The notes: generated by a model not told the origin, from the sequence alone. Shown: positions 51,479 to 61,115, counted from the stretch's first letter. The stretch: 64,000 bases of DNA from NCEH01 sp043195135 (GCF_043195135.1 NZ_JBAFWP010000005.1), one strand, 5' to 3'. Numbers and translations are program-made.

Positions 51479-52732
51479 ATGCGCCGTTTTTCCTTACCAT
51501 CGCTGCTGTCGGAAGCGCTGAATGCCCATCAGGGCTGGCCGCGCCAATGGCGCGACCCCGCGCCCAAGGCGAGCTATGATGCCATCATCATCGGCGGCGG
51601 CGGCCACGGGCTCGGCGCGGCCTATTATCTCGCCAAGGAACACGGCCTCACCAATATCGCGGTGCTGGAAAAGGGCTGGATCGGCGGCGGCAATGCCGGG
51701 CGCAACACCACCATCATCCGCTCGAACTATCTCTATGACGAGAGCGCCGCGCTCTATGAGCATGCGGTGAAGCTGTGGGAGGGCCTCTCCCAGGAGCTGA
51801 ACTACAACGTCATGTTCTCCCAGCGCGGCGTGCTGATGCTGGCGCACAATGTCCACGACGTCCAAAGCTTCAAGCGCCACGTCTATTCCAATCGCCTCAA
51901 CGGCATCGACAATGAATGGATGACGCCGCAGGAGGCGAAGGACTTCTGCCCGCCGCTGAACATCTCGCCGGACATCCGCTATCCCGTGATGGGCGCGGCG
52001 CTCCAGCGGCGCGGCGGCACCGCGCGCCACGACGCGGTGGTGTGGGGCTATGCCCGCGCGGCGGACGCGCTGGGCGTCGACATCCTGCAGAATTGCGAGG
52101 TCACCGCCATCAACCGCGGCCCGGACGGGGCGGTGACCGGGGTGGAGACCACGCGCGGCCCCATCAAGGCCAAGAAGATCGGCGTTTCCGCCGCCGGCCA
52201 CACCAGCGTGGTGATGGGCATGGCGGGCGTGCGCATGCCGCTGGAGAGCTTTCCGCTGCAGGCTTTGGTCTCCGAGCCGGTGAAGCCGTGCTTTCCCTGC
52301 GTGCTCATGTCGAACGCCGTGCACGCCTATATCTCGCAATCCGACAAGGGCGAACTCGTGATCGGCGCGGGCACGGACCAATATGTCTCCTACAGCCAGC
52401 AGGGCGGGCTGCACATCACCACCCACACGCTGGACGCCATCTGCGAACTGTTTCCGCAATTCACCCGCATGCGCATGCTGCGCTCCTGGGGCGGCATCGT
52501 GGACGTGACGCCGGACCGCTCCCCCATCATCGGCAAGACGCCGGTGAAGGGGCTCTATGTGAATTGCGGCTGGGGCACCGGCGGCTTCAAGGCGACGCCC
52601 GGCTCGGCGAACGTCTTCGCCCACACCATCGCCCGCGACGAACCCCATCCCATCAACGCCCCGTTCACCCTCGATCGCTTCCGCACCGGCCGCCTCATCG
52701 ACGAAGCGGCGGCGGCGGCGGTCGCGCACTGA
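51479..52732 (+). CDS. soxB: Sarcosine oxidase beta subunit
   Basis: 417-residue subunit of heterotetrameric sarcosine oxidase that carries FAD and the covalent FMN and the sarcosine site. FAD motif AIIIGGGGHGLGAAYYLA, then GGGNAGRNTTIIRSNYLYDE, GALLQ-type ARHDAVVWGYARAA, and the C-terminal GGIVDVTPDRSPIIG. The start at 51479 follows AGGGGACCGAGG; the length matches known SoxB. First gene of soxBDAG. Confidence 0.95.
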   Translation: MRRFSLPSLLSEALNAHQGWPRQWRDPAPKASYDAIIIGGGGHGLGAAYYLAKEHGLTNIAVLEKGWIGGGNAGRNTTIIRSNYLYDESAALYEHAVKLWEGLSQELNYNVMFSQRGVLMLAHNVHDVQSFKRHVYSNRLNGIDNEWMTPQEAKDFCPPLNISPDIRYPVMGAALQRRGGTARHDAVVWGYARAADALGVDILQNCEVTAINRGPDGAVTGVETTRGPIKAKKIGVSAAGHTSVVMGMAGVRMPLESFPLQALVSEPVKPCFPCVLMSNAVHAYISQSDKGELVIGAGTDQYVSYSQQGGLHITTHTLDAICELFPQFTRMRMLRSWGGIVDVTPDRSPIIGKTPVKGLYVNCGWGTGGFKATPGSANVFAHTIARDEPHPINAPFTLDRFRTGRLIDEAAAAAVAH

Positions 52733-52743
52733 AGGCCCGCGTC

Positions 52744-53049
52744 ATGCTCCTCATCCCCTGTCCCTATTGCGGCGCGCGGCCGGAAATCGAATTCCACTGC
52801 GGCGGCGAAGCCCATATCGCCCGCCCCGCCGATCCTTCCGCCCTCTCGGATGCGGAATGGGCGAACTATCTCTTCATTCGCACCAGCCCGAAGGGCGTGC
52901 ATGCGGAACGCTGGCTGCACGCCCACGGCTGCGGCCGCTGGTTCAATGCGATCCGCAATACGGTGAGCGACAGCATCCTCGCCACCTACAAGATGGGCGA
53001 GAAGCGACCCGATATCGCGGCGGCAGACCCCGCCCAGGGAGGCAAGTGA
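52744..53049 (+). CDS. soxD: Sarcosine oxidase delta subunit
   Basis: 101-residue zinc-binding subunit. The ligands are visible: CPYCG near the N-terminus, a histidine in HAHGCGRWFN, and a Cys in the same motif. It stabilises the complex. It starts 11 bp after soxB, and its stop overlaps soxA (TGATG). Confidence 0.93.
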   Translation: MLLIPCPYCGARPEIEFHCGGEAHIARPADPSALSDAEWANYLFIRTSPKGVHAERWLHAHGCGRWFNAIRNTVSDSILATYKMGEKRPDIAAADPAQGGK

Positions 53050-56000
53050 TGGCCCAGTCTCATCGCCTTCCCACGGGCGGTCGGGTGGATCGCGCCCGCC
53101 CCCTCACCTTCACCTTCAACGGCCGCACGGTGGAGGGATATGCCGGCGACACATTGGCCTCGGCGCTGCTCGCCAACGGCATCACTTTGGTGGGCCGCTC
53201 GTTCAAATATCACCGCCCGCGCGGCATCCTCACCCATGGCGCGGACGAGCCCAACGCCTTGCTCAGCGTCGATCGCGGCACCGGGCGCGTGGACCCGAAC
53301 AACCGCGCCACCGTGGTGGAAGCGACGGAAGGCCTGAAGCTCGCCTCGCAGAACCACTGGCCCTCGCTGGAACATGACATCGGCGCGGTGAACGACCTGC
53401 TCTCGCCGGTGCTGGTGGCGGGCTTTTACTACAAGACCTTCATGTGGCCGCGTTCGTTCTGGGACAAGGTCTATGAACCGAAGATCCGCGCAGCGGCCGG
53501 CCTCGGCGTGGCGCCGGACGGTCCCGACGCGGACCGCTATGTCCACCGCAACGCCCATTGCGACGTGCTGGTGGCGGGCGCGGGACCCGCGGGCCTTGCC
53601 GCCGCGCTCGCCGCGTCGGAGACCGGCGCGCGGGTGATCCTCGCCGACGAGCAGGCGGAAATGGGCGGCAGCCTACTGCACGAGGCGACAGCCGTCATCG
53701 ACGGCGTCTCGGCCGCCGCGTGGGTGGCCCAGGCGCTCGCGGCGCTTTCGAGCCGCCCCAATGTGACTCTGCTGCCGCGCACCACAGCCTTCGGCTATTA
53801 CAACCACAATCACGTGGTCCTCACCGAGCGTGTCACCGACCATCTGGCGCAGCCGGATGCGCGGCTGCCGCGCGAGCGGCTGTGGCAGGTGCGCGCGAAG
53901 GAGGTGGTGATCGCCACCGGCGCCCACGAGCGGCCCCTCACCTTCGCCGACAACGACCGCCCGGGCCTCATGCTGGCGGAGAGCGTGCGGGTGTTCATCA
54001 ATCGCTACGGCGTCGCGCCGGGCCGGCAGATCGTGTTCGCCACCAATGGCGCCAGCGCCTATCGCGCGGCGGCGGATGCCAAGGCGGCGGGGCTCGACGT
54101 GACTTTGGTGGATGTCCGCCCCGAGGCGCAGATCGGCCCCGAGCGCGCCCTCGTCGCCGGCATCCCCGTTCTGGCGGGCCACACCGTCGTCGGCTCGACC
54201 GGCGGCAAGGCCTTGACCGGGCTGATCGTCGCGCCGGTGGATGCGGCGGGCAAGGTCGGCGCGCGCCGCACGCTCGCCTGCGATTGCGTCGGCATGTCCG
54301 GCGGCTGGACGCCGAGCGTGCACCTGTTCTCCCAATCGCGCGGCAAGCTCGCCTTCCGCGCCGAGATCGACGCCTTCGTGCCGGGCACCTCGGCGCAGGC
54401 GGAACGCTCGGCCGGCGCCTGCAAGGGCACCTATGACCTCGGCGAGATCCTGGCCGAGGGCTGGACGGCCGGCGCGCAGGCCGCGGGCGCATCCGGCACC
54501 CGCGTTTTCACGGCGACGCCCGCCACCGCCACCGGCTTCAAGCCGGCCCGCGTGCTGCCCACCGACGCCGACCCGAAGAAGGTGCGCGCCTTCCTGGATT
54601 TCCAGAACGACGTCACCGCCAAGGACATCGGCCTTGCGGTGCGCGAGGGGTTCCAGAGCGTCGAGCATGTGAAGCGCTACACCACCAACGGCATGGCGAC
54701 CGACCAGGGCAAGACCTCCAACATGGCGGCACTCGGCATTCTCTCCGATCTGCTGGGCAAGCCGATCCCGCAAGTGGGCACCACCACCTTCCGCCCGCCC
54801 TATACGCCGGTCACCTTCGGCGCCATCATCGGCTCGGCGCGGGGCGCATTGTTCGATCCCATCCGCAAGGCGCCGCTGCATGATTGGGCGGCGGAACACG
54901 GCGCACAGTTCGAGAATGTCGCGCTCTGGCGCCGCGCCTGGTATTTCCCCAAGGCCGGGGAGGACATGCATGCGGCGGTGAACCGCGAATGCACGGCGGT
55001 GCGCGAAGGCGTCGGCATCTTCGATGCCTCCACCCTCGGCAAGATCGAGGTGGTGGGGCCGGATGCGGCGGAATTCCTCAACCGCATCTATCCCAACGCC
55101 TGGCTGAAGCTGGAGCCCGGCAAATGCCGCTACGGCCTGATGCTGAAGGAAGACGGCTTCGTGTTCGACGACGGCGTCGTCGCCCGCCTCGCGCCGGATC
55201 GCTTCCATGTCACCACCACCACCGGCGGCGCGCCGCGCGTGCTGGCGCATATGGAAGATTATCTCCAGACCGAATGGCCGGACCTGAAGGTGTTCGTCAC
55301 CTCCACCACCGAGGAATGGGCGGTGATCGCGCTCCAGGGTCCGAAGGCGCGCGACGTGCTTGCGCCCTTCGTTTCCGACATCGACCTCTCCCCGGAGGCG
55401 TTCCCGCACATGGCGATCCGCACCGGCCATATCCTGGGCGTGCCGACGCGGCTGTTCCGCGTCTCCTTCACCGGCGAATTGGGCTATGAGATCAACGTGC
55501 CGGCGGACTATGCCCGCGCGGTGTGGGAGGCGCTGTACGACTACGGCCAGCGCTTCGGCATCACGCCCTATGGCACCGAGGCCATGCACGTGCTGCGCGC
55601 GGAGCGCGGCTTCGTCATCGTCGGCCAGGAGACCGACGGCACCGTGACGCCCGACGATCTCTGCCTCGGCGGCATGGTCTCCAAGCTGAAGCCGGACTTC
55701 GTCGGCAAGCGTTCGCTGGCGCGGCCCGACATGAGCGTGCCGAACCGCAAGCAATTGGTCGGCCTCACCAGCCTCGACGGCACCACCGTTCTGGACGAGG
55801 GCGCGCAGGTGGTGGCCGACACCGCCCAGCCGATCCCCATGAAGATGCTTGGCCATGTCACCTCCTCCTATTGGAGCGGGGCGTGCGGGCATCCCATCGC
55901 CATGGCCCTGATCGAAGGCGGGCGCGCCCGCATGGGCGAGACACTGCACGTCACCACGCCCGCCGGTTTCACGGCGGTGAAGGTCTCGGCGCCGGTCTTC

Positions 56001-56060
56001 TTCGATGCGGACGGCAAGCGCGTGAACGGCGCTGGAATTGGAGAGAGCACCCATGGCTGA
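53049..56060 (+). CDS. soxA: Sarcosine oxidase alpha subunit
   Basis: 1003-residue subunit binding NAD and tetrahydrofolate. An N-terminal ferredoxin-like domain (FNGRTVEGYAGDTLASAL) is followed by a dinucleotide fold (LVAGAGPAGLAAALAA). The C-terminal half is an aminomethyltransferase (GcvT-like) domain from about residue 620 (VNRECTAVREGVGIFDASTL, LGYEINVPADYA). The enzyme turns sarcosine into glycine and transfers the methyl carbon to THF as 5,10-methylene-THF, which GlyA can use. Confidence 0.95.
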   Translation: MAQSHRLPTGGRVDRARPLTFTFNGRTVEGYAGDTLASALLANGITLVGRSFKYHRPRGILTHGADEPNALLSVDRGTGRVDPNNRATVVEATEGLKLASQNHWPSLEHDIGAVNDLLSPVLVAGFYYKTFMWPRSFWDKVYEPKIRAAAGLGVAPDGPDADRYVHRNAHCDVLVAGAGPAGLAAALAASETGARVILADEQAEMGGSLLHEATAVIDGVSAAAWVAQALAALSSRPNVTLLPRTTAFGYYNHNHVVLTERVTDHLAQPDARLPRERLWQVRAKEVVIATGAHERPLTFADNDRPGLMLAESVRVFINRYGVAPGRQIVFATNGASAYRAAADAKAAGLDVTLVDVRPEAQIGPERALVAGIPVLAGHTVVGSTGGKALTGLIVAPVDAAGKVGARRTLACDCVGMSGGWTPSVHLFSQSRGKLAFRAEIDAFVPGTSAQAERSAGACKGTYDLGEILAEGWTAGAQAAGASGTRVFTATPATATGFKPARVLPTDADPKKVRAFLDFQNDVTAKDIGLAVREGFQSVEHVKRYTTNGMATDQGKTSNMAALGILSDLLGKPIPQVGTTTFRPPYTPVTFGAIIGSARGALFDPIRKAPLHDWAAEHGAQFENVALWRRAWYFPKAGEDMHAAVNRECTAVREGVGIFDASTLGKIEVVGPDAAEFLNRIYPNAWLKLEPGKCRYGLMLKEDGFVFDDGVVARLAPDRFHVTTTTGGAPRVLAHMEDYLQTEWPDLKVFVTSTTEEWAVIALQGPKARDVLAPFVSDIDLSPEAFPHMAIRTGHILGVPTRLFRVSFTGELGYEINVPADYARAVWEALYDYGQRFGITPYGTEAMHVLRAERGFVIVGQETDGTVTPDDLCLGGMVSKLKPDFVGKRSLARPDMSVPNRKQLVGLTSLDGTTVLDEGAQVVADTAQPIPMKMLGHVTSSYWSGACGHPIAMALIEGGRARMGETLHVTTPAGFTAVKVSAPVFFDADGKRVNGAGIGESTHG

Positions 56061-56619
56061 CGCCCAGACCCTCGCTCGCCGCACCCCGGTGCTGGCGCCC
56101 GTCGCCGGCGGACGGATCACGCAGGTGACGCCGCTCGCCCCCGCCGCGCGGTTCGTGCTGCGGATCCGGGACGCCGAGACCGTGCCGGCCGGGCTGATCG
56201 CCGGCCTCGACTTCGGCGGCGCGCTCAACACCTGCTCCGGCACGGCGGACCGCTTCGCTGCGCGCCTCGGGCCGGACGAATGGCTGGTCGTCGCGCCCGA
56301 GGAAGACGGCGCGCGGCTTCGCGCGGACCTGGAAGCGGGCCTCGCGGGCCGGTTCTTCTCTCTGGTGGACGTGGGCAGCCGCAATTGCGGCCTCCGCGTC
56401 GCCGGCCCCCATGACCGCGACGTGCTCAATGCCGGGATCGCGCTCGATCTTACCGACACCGCCTTCCCGGCCGGGAGCGCCACGCGCACATTGCTCGGCA
56501 AGGCGGACGTGGTGCTGGTGCGCGCCTCGGCGGAGGAGAGCTTCCAGGTGGAATGCTGGCGCTCGTTCGCGCCCTATGTCTTCGCCTTCCTGAGCGAGGT
56601 GGCGCAGGAGTTCGACTGA
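56053..56619 (+). CDS. soxG: Sarcosine oxidase gamma subunit
   Basis: 188-residue gamma subunit. RIRDAETVPAG, RLGPDEWLVVAPEED and FFSLVDVGSRNCGLRVAGPH are typical. The start at 56053 follows GGAGAGAGC and overlaps soxA by 8 bp. Completes soxBDAG. Converges with gcdH after a 23-bp gap that holds no visible terminator. Confidence 0.9.
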   Translation: MADAQTLARRTPVLAPVAGGRITQVTPLAPAARFVLRIRDAETVPAGLIAGLDFGGALNTCSGTADRFAARLGPDEWLVVAPEEDGARLRADLEAGLAGRFFSLVDVGSRNCGLRVAGPHDRDVLNAGIALDLTDTAFPAGSATRTLLGKADVVLVRASAEESFQVECWRSFAPYVFAFLSEVAQEFD

Positions 56620-56642
56620 ACCCCGCGCCGCGCTCTCAGTTC

Positions 56643-57863
56643 TCAGAAGAACGCCTGGATGCCCGTGATCGCCCGTCCGAGAATGAGGGCATGCACATCG
56701 TGCGTGCCCTCATAGGTGTTCACGGTCTCCAAATTCTGCGCGTGGCGCATCACGTGATAATCCTGCTGAATGCCGTTGCCGCCGTGCATGTCGCGGGCGA
56801 CGCGGGCGATATCCAGCGCCTTGCCGCAATTGTTGCGCTTCATGATCGAGATCATGTCCGGCGACATCTTGCCTTCGTCGAACAGCCGGCCCACCCGCAG
56901 CGAGCCCTGTAGGCCGAGGGCGATCTCGGTCATCATGTCCGCCAGCTTCTTCTGCACCAATTGGGTCGCCGCCAGCGGGCGGCCGAACTGCTTGCGGTCG
57001 AGCGTATATTGCCGCGCCCGCGCGAGGCAATCCTCCGCCGCGCCGAGCACGCCCCAGGAAATGCCGTAGCGCGCCCGATTGAGGCAGCCGAACGGGCCCT
57101 TCAGGCCCGAGACGTTGGGCAACAGGGCCTCCTCGCCCACCTCGACGCCGTCCATGACGATCTCGCCGGTGATCGAGGCCCGCAGCGACAACTTGCCGCC
57201 GATCTTGGGCGCGGAAAGCCCCTTCATGCCCTTCTCCAGCACGAAGCCGCGGATCTCATTGCCATGGGCCTCCGATTTCGCCCACACCACGAACACGTCG
57301 GCGATGGGGGCGTTGGAAATCCAGGTCTTGGTACCGGTGAGGCGATAGCCGCCGTCGATCTTCGCCGCCCTGGTCTTCATGCCGGCGGGGTCGGAGCCGG
57401 CGTCCGGCTCGGTCAGGCCGAAGCAGCCGACATAATCGCCGAGCGCGAGCTTCGGCAGATATTTGCGGCGCTGGGCCTCGTCGCCATAGGCATAGATCGG
57501 ATACATGACCAGCGAGGATTGCACGCTCATCATGGAGCGATAGCCGCTGTCCACCCGCTCCACCTCGCGCGCCACGAGGCCATAGGCCACGTAGGAGGCG
57601 CCCGCGCCGCCGTACTCCTCCGGCACCGTCACGCCCAGCAGGCCGAGTTCGCCCATCTCGGTGAAGATGGCGCGATCGGTCTTCTCGGTGGCATAGGCCT
57701 CGACCACGCGGGGGGCCAGCTTGTCCTGGGCATAGGCGTTGGCGGCATCGCGGATCAGCCGCTCGTCCTCGGTGAGCTGATCGTCCAGCAGGAACGGGTC
57801 CGACCAATCGAAGGCCGGGGCCTTGGCGTGGGCCACGGGGCTAACCTTCGACGCGTGTGACAT
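56643..57863 (-). CDS. gcdH: Glutaryl-CoA dehydrogenase
   Basis: 406-residue acyl-CoA dehydrogenase that oxidises and decarboxylates glutaryl-CoA to crotonyl-CoA in lysine/tryptophan degradation. FAD and substrate regions: CFGLTEPDAGSDPAGMKTRA and TKTWISNAPIADVFVVW. Catalytic Glu385 lies in YEGTHDVHALILGRAITG, the GcdH-specific context, with an Arg of the substrate carboxylate site expected in RSMMSVQSSL. Monocistronic; not obviously linked to the betaine genes. ETF is its usual acceptor. Confidence 0.92.
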   Translation of the reverse strand: MSHASKVSPVAHAKAPAFDWSDPFLLDDQLTEDERLIRDAANAYAQDKLAPRVVEAYATEKTDRAIFTEMGELGLLGVTVPEEYGGAGASYVAYGLVAREVERVDSGYRSMMSVQSSLVMYPIYAYGDEAQRRKYLPKLALGDYVGCFGLTEPDAGSDPAGMKTRAAKIDGGYRLTGTKTWISNAPIADVFVVWAKSEAHGNEIRGFVLEKGMKGLSAPKIGGKLSLRASITGEIVMDGVEVGEEALLPNVSGLKGPFGCLNRARYGISWGVLGAAEDCLARARQYTLDRKQFGRPLAATQLVQKKLADMMTEIALGLQGSLRVGRLFDEGKMSPDMISIMKRNNCGKALDIARVARDMHGGNGIQQDYHVMRHAQNLETVNTYEGTHDVHALILGRAITGIQAFF

Positions 57864-57927
57864 GACAACCTCCCAGATACGGCCCTGCGGGCCGGCAGTT
57901 CATTCCTCGGACCATCGCGCACGGGTC

Positions 57928-58365
57928 TCAGGCATCTTCGATCATGGCCATGGCCTGGCGGGCCACGTCCAGCACGCGCAGACTCAATTCATCCTGCCGC
58001 GCGGCGATCTCGTCCAGAGCGAACCAGCCGGTATCCAGTGCATCATCGGCCGCCTGCGCCTCGCCGTGGCGCCAATGGCACAGCACCGCCACCAGAACGT
58101 AATGATGCAGCACCTCGCCCCCGGCGCCGCGGTCCAGCGCGTCGAGCGCGCACAGGGACGGGCCGGCCAGCGCCTCGATCCCGGTTTCCTCCAGGAGCTC
58201 GCGCACCGCCGCCTCGGCGGCGGTCTCGCCCCATTCGATGCGCCCGCCGGGAAAGCCCCACAAGCCCTGGTCCGGCGGATTGGCCCGCTGCACCAGCAGC
58301 ACTTTGCCCGCCCGCACCACAACCGCGAGCGCGCCGCAGCCCGGCCGGCGTGCCGCCCCGCCCAT
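57928..58365 (-). CDS. NUDIX hydrolase
   Basis: 145-residue pyrophosphohydrolase. The NUDIX box is complete: GGRIEWGETAAEAAVREL followed by LEETGI. The preceding LLVQRANPPDQGLWGFPGG is typical of ADP-ribose or (d)NTP-type members. ATG overlaps the stop of the diguanylate cyclase gene (TGATG), so expression is coupled. Substrate not determinable. Confidence 0.88.
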   Translation of the reverse strand: MGGAARRPGCGALAVVVRAGKVLLVQRANPPDQGLWGFPGGRIEWGETAAEAAVRELLEETGIEALAGPSLCALDALDRGAGGEVLHHYVLVAVLCHWRHGEAQAADDALDTGWFALDEIAARQDELSLRVLDVARQAMAMIEDA

Positions 58366-60014
58366 CACAGCCGCTCCGCGGACAGATCCGGCGCGGCCAC
58401 CACGCGGTTGCGCCCCTGGCGCTTGGCTTCGTAGAGCGCGGCATCCACCGCCGCAAGCAGGCTGTCCGGCGAGCCGGGAAAGCGCGGCACGGTCGCCGCC
58501 GCGCCGAAACTCGCCGTGAGCCGGCGCGAGGGCACGCCGGGATGCTCGATGCCGAGGGCGGCGACCAGCCGGCGCACGTCCTCGGCGAATTCCACCGCCC
58601 CGGCGAGGTCGGTATCGGGCAACAGCACCACGAATTCCTCCCCGCCATACCGGGCCGCCAGATAGGCCGTGCCGGCGGTCGCCGCCGAAAGCATGCGCGC
58701 CACGCTGCGCAGCGCGTCGTCGCCCGCCAGATGGCCGCGTCCGTCGTTGAACAGCTTGAAATGATCCACGTCGGCCATCACCAGGGCGAGCGGCCGCCGC
58801 AGATCGCCGGCCCGCACCCAATCTTCCGACAATTGCACGTCGAACGTGCGTCGGTTGGCGAGGCCCGTGAGCCCGTCCATGCGCGCCAGCGCCGCGAGGC
58901 GGCCATTCTGGCTGCGCAATTCCTCGGTGCGCTCGGACAGGCGCTGGTTCATCTCGCCGAAGGCGGCGACCAGCGGCTGGAATTCCTCCACCCGCACCTG
59001 GCTGATGGTATCGGCCTCTTCCCTGCCGACCGCGACGATATCGAACGCGAGCTGCTGCACCGGCTCCACCACCAGCTTCTCCGCCGCATACCAGGCCAGC
59101 ACGATGAGGATCGCCACGCCGCCGAGCAGGGCGAAGAAGATCGTGAAGATGCGCTGATCGATGTCAGCGATCACCAGCGAGGCATCGCTGCCCACCAGCA
59201 CCCGCAGGTCGGTGCCGGCGAGGCGGGCGAAGGCGAAATATCGCTCCTGGCCGTCGATCCCCACCGCCTTCAATTGTCCCTCGTTGCCGGCGAGGACCCG
59301 GCGAATCAGCGGATGATCGCGGAAATTGCGTCCCACGATGTCCGCGCCCTCCGGATAGCGCACCAGGATGGTGCCATTGCCGTCGATAATGCAGACGGTG
59401 ACGCCGTCCTCGACGCCGGATTGGGCAGCGATTCGCGCCATCCATTGCAGGTCCACGCCCACCGCGGCGAGGCCGATGGGATCGCCCTGCGGATCGCGTT
59501 CCGCCTCCGCGACGGCGATGACGCTGCGTCCGGTGTTGCGGGCGGTGATCAGGTGGCTGATCACCGGCTGGGGGGTTTCGAGCGCGGCGCGCACATATTC
59601 GCGGTCGGACAGATCGATGCCCATGAGGGCGCGCGTGCTGGCGCACACGACGCGGCCGTCGACGCCCGCGATGAAGGCCCCCTGTATGCCCACCGCCTCA
59701 TTGTTGAGGCGGCGCAGGAACTGCTCGCATCCCACGGGGTCCTGCATCAGGGCCGAGGCCTGGCGGCTCAGCGTCTGCACCACCGCCTGCGCCGCGCCGA
59801 CCGTTTCGCGCTGGGCGAGCGCGGCGGCTTCGGCGATGTCGTGCAGCTGTTCATAGGTGCGGTCGATCTGCTCCTCGCGCGAGGCCAGCAGCGCATAGAT
59901 CCGCTCGGCGGAAATCGGCAGGGCGACCAGCAGGATCAGATAGGCAAGCCGCCGTCTGATGCTGACATTCCGCCGCCGACGCCGCCCCCAAAGTCCCTGA
60001 GCTTGATCGGCCAT
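58365..60014 (-). CDS. Membrane diguanylate cyclase with periplasmic Cache-type sensor
   Basis: 549 residues. N-terminal membrane helix (LAYLILLVALPISAERIYALL), a large extracytoplasmic double-Cache-like region (about 45-285; GVDLQWMARIA, ILVRYPEGADIVGRNF), a second helix (IFTIFFALLGGVAILIVLAW), a HAMP-like linker (EPVQQLAFDI), and a C-terminal GGDEF domain. Its active motif reads GGEEF in ARYGGEEFVVLLP, so it should make c-di-GMP. No clear RxxD inhibitory site is visible. The start at 60014 is a reasoned choice. Promotes sessile behaviour in response to an unknown ligand. Confidence 0.88.
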   Translation of the reverse strand: MADQAQGLWGRRRRRNVSIRRRLAYLILLVALPISAERIYALLASREEQIDRTYEQLHDIAEAAALAQRETVGAAQAVVQTLSRQASALMQDPVGCEQFLRRLNNEAVGIQGAFIAGVDGRVVCASTRALMGIDLSDREYVRAALETPQPVISHLITARNTGRSVIAVAEAERDPQGDPIGLAAVGVDLQWMARIAAQSGVEDGVTVCIIDGNGTILVRYPEGADIVGRNFRDHPLIRRVLAGNEGQLKAVGIDGQERYFAFARLAGTDLRVLVGSDASLVIADIDQRIFTIFFALLGGVAILIVLAWYAAEKLVVEPVQQLAFDIVAVGREEADTISQVRVEEFQPLVAAFGEMNQRLSERTEELRSQNGRLAALARMDGLTGLANRRTFDVQLSEDWVRAGDLRRPLALVMADVDHFKLFNDGRGHLAGDDALRSVARMLSAATAGTAYLAARYGGEEFVVLLPDTDLAGAVEFAEDVRRLVAALGIEHPGVPSRRLTASFGAAATVPRFPGSPDSLLAAVDAALYEAKRQGRNRVVAAPDLSAERL

Positions 60015-60140
60015 GTAGGTCCAGCATCCCCGGCCCGCCTGCCATGCGGACACCCCCTTCTCTTCCTTCTACCGCGATCTTTCGACAAAAGGGAGCCACA
60101 ATGCCATCCGCCCACCGGGGCGCACGAAGGATCACCCCCC

Positions 60141-60833
60141 ATGCCCGATCTGGACCTTGAAGGACCCGCGGACCGCCTCGCCCAGGTGCGCGCCGCGCTC
60201 GACCTCGCCAGCCGCGAGGCCGGGCGCCCCAGCGGCACGGTGGAGCTGATCGCCGTCTCCAAGACCTTCCCGGCGGCGGACATCGTTCCCGTCATCGCCG
60301 CCGGCCAGCGGGTGTTCGGCGAGAACCGGGTGCAGGAAGCGCGCGAGAAATGGCCGGCGCTCCAGGCCGCGACCCCCGGCCTCGCGCTGCATCTCATCGG
60401 GCCGCTGCAATCCAACAAGACCCGCGAGGCGGTCGAGACCTTCGACGTGATCCACACCGTCGACCGGCCGAAGATCGCCCACGCCCTGGCCGAGGAGATG
60501 GCCCGCCAGGGCCGCCACCTGCCGGTGTTCGTGCAGGTGAACACCGGGGCCGAGCCGCAGAAGGCCGGGATCCTGCCGCAGGAGGCGGATGCCTTCATCG
60601 CCGAATGCCGCGAGGCCTGCGGCCTCGACGTGATGGGGCTCATGTGCATTCCCCCGGTGGCCGACGTGCCGGCGCCGCATTTCGCCCTTCTGGCGCAGAT
60701 CGCCGCGCGCAACGGCCTACGGGGCCTCTCCATGGGCATGAGCGCGGATTTCGGCGTGGCGATTCACCAGGGCGCGACCCATGTGCGCGTCGGCAGCGCC
60801 ATTTTCGGCCATCGCCCGCGTCCCCTGCCCTGA
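60141..60833 (+). CDS. YggS-family PLP-binding protein
   Basis: 230-residue PLP homeostasis protein (YggS/PLPBP/Alr-N fold). The PLP lysine is in LIAVSKTFP; also GQRVFGENRVQEA, HLIGPLQSNKTREAV, LMCIPP and LSMGMSADFGVAIHQGATHVRVG. The start at 60141 follows GAAGGATC. A vitamin B6 and amino-acid homeostasis role without known catalysis. Followed by a tandem repeat array. Confidence 0.93.
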   Translation: MPDLDLEGPADRLAQVRAALDLASREAGRPSGTVELIAVSKTFPAADIVPVIAAGQRVFGENRVQEAREKWPALQAATPGLALHLIGPLQSNKTREAVETFDVIHTVDRPKIAHALAEEMARQGRHLPVFVQVNTGAEPQKAGILPQEADAFIAECREACGLDVMGLMCIPPVADVPAPHFALLAQIAARNGLRGLSMGMSADFGVAIHQGATHVRVGSAIFGHRPRPLP

Positions 60834-60863
60834 CCGGCCGGGGAAGGCCGGACGATGAATCCC

Positions 60864-60961
60864 GGGCCTTGGGCCTTGGGCCTTGGGCCTTGGGCCTTGG
60901 GCCTTGGGCCTTGGGCCTTGGGCCTTGGGCCTTGGGCCTTGGGCCTTGGGCCTTGGGCCTT
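60864..60961. repeat. 14-copy tandem heptanucleotide array
   Basis: Exactly 14 perfect copies of GGGCCTT (98 bp), with no sequence decay between units. It lies 30 bp after yggS and 170 bp before tRNA-Glu. All reading frames through it are open (GPWALGL repeats), so apparent ORFs here are artefacts. Perfect repeats of this size are prone to slippage, and the copy number probably varies between isolates. Confidence 0.95.
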
Positions 60962-61086
60962 CAAGAGTCGAGGCCGCGCGACCGCGCCCGTCAAGCCCGG
61001 CGCCGGCTTCCGCCGCCGGAGACCGCCGTCCCCCGCAGGATCGGCACTCGCCCTGGGGATGACGTCAAAAGCCTGCAAGGAAGGAC

Positions 61087-61115
61087 TTGCTGGCCGCCCG
61101 GTTCGCGGCTATACG
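61087..61115 (+). promoter_or_regulatory. tRNA-Glu promoter
   Basis: TTGCTG (61087-61092), 17-bp spacer, TATACG (61110-61115); the tRNA begins 17 bp after the -10. Strong match for a stable-RNA promoter. Confidence 0.65.

Noticed and set aside
53673..56501. A minus-strand open frame of about 940 codons opposite soxA
   Set aside because: Shadow of soxA with the same Arg/His/Gly bias and no recognisable domain or ribosome site.
60864..60961. CRISPR array
   Set aside because: The repeats are 7 bp with no spacers, and no cas genes are present anywhere in the window.
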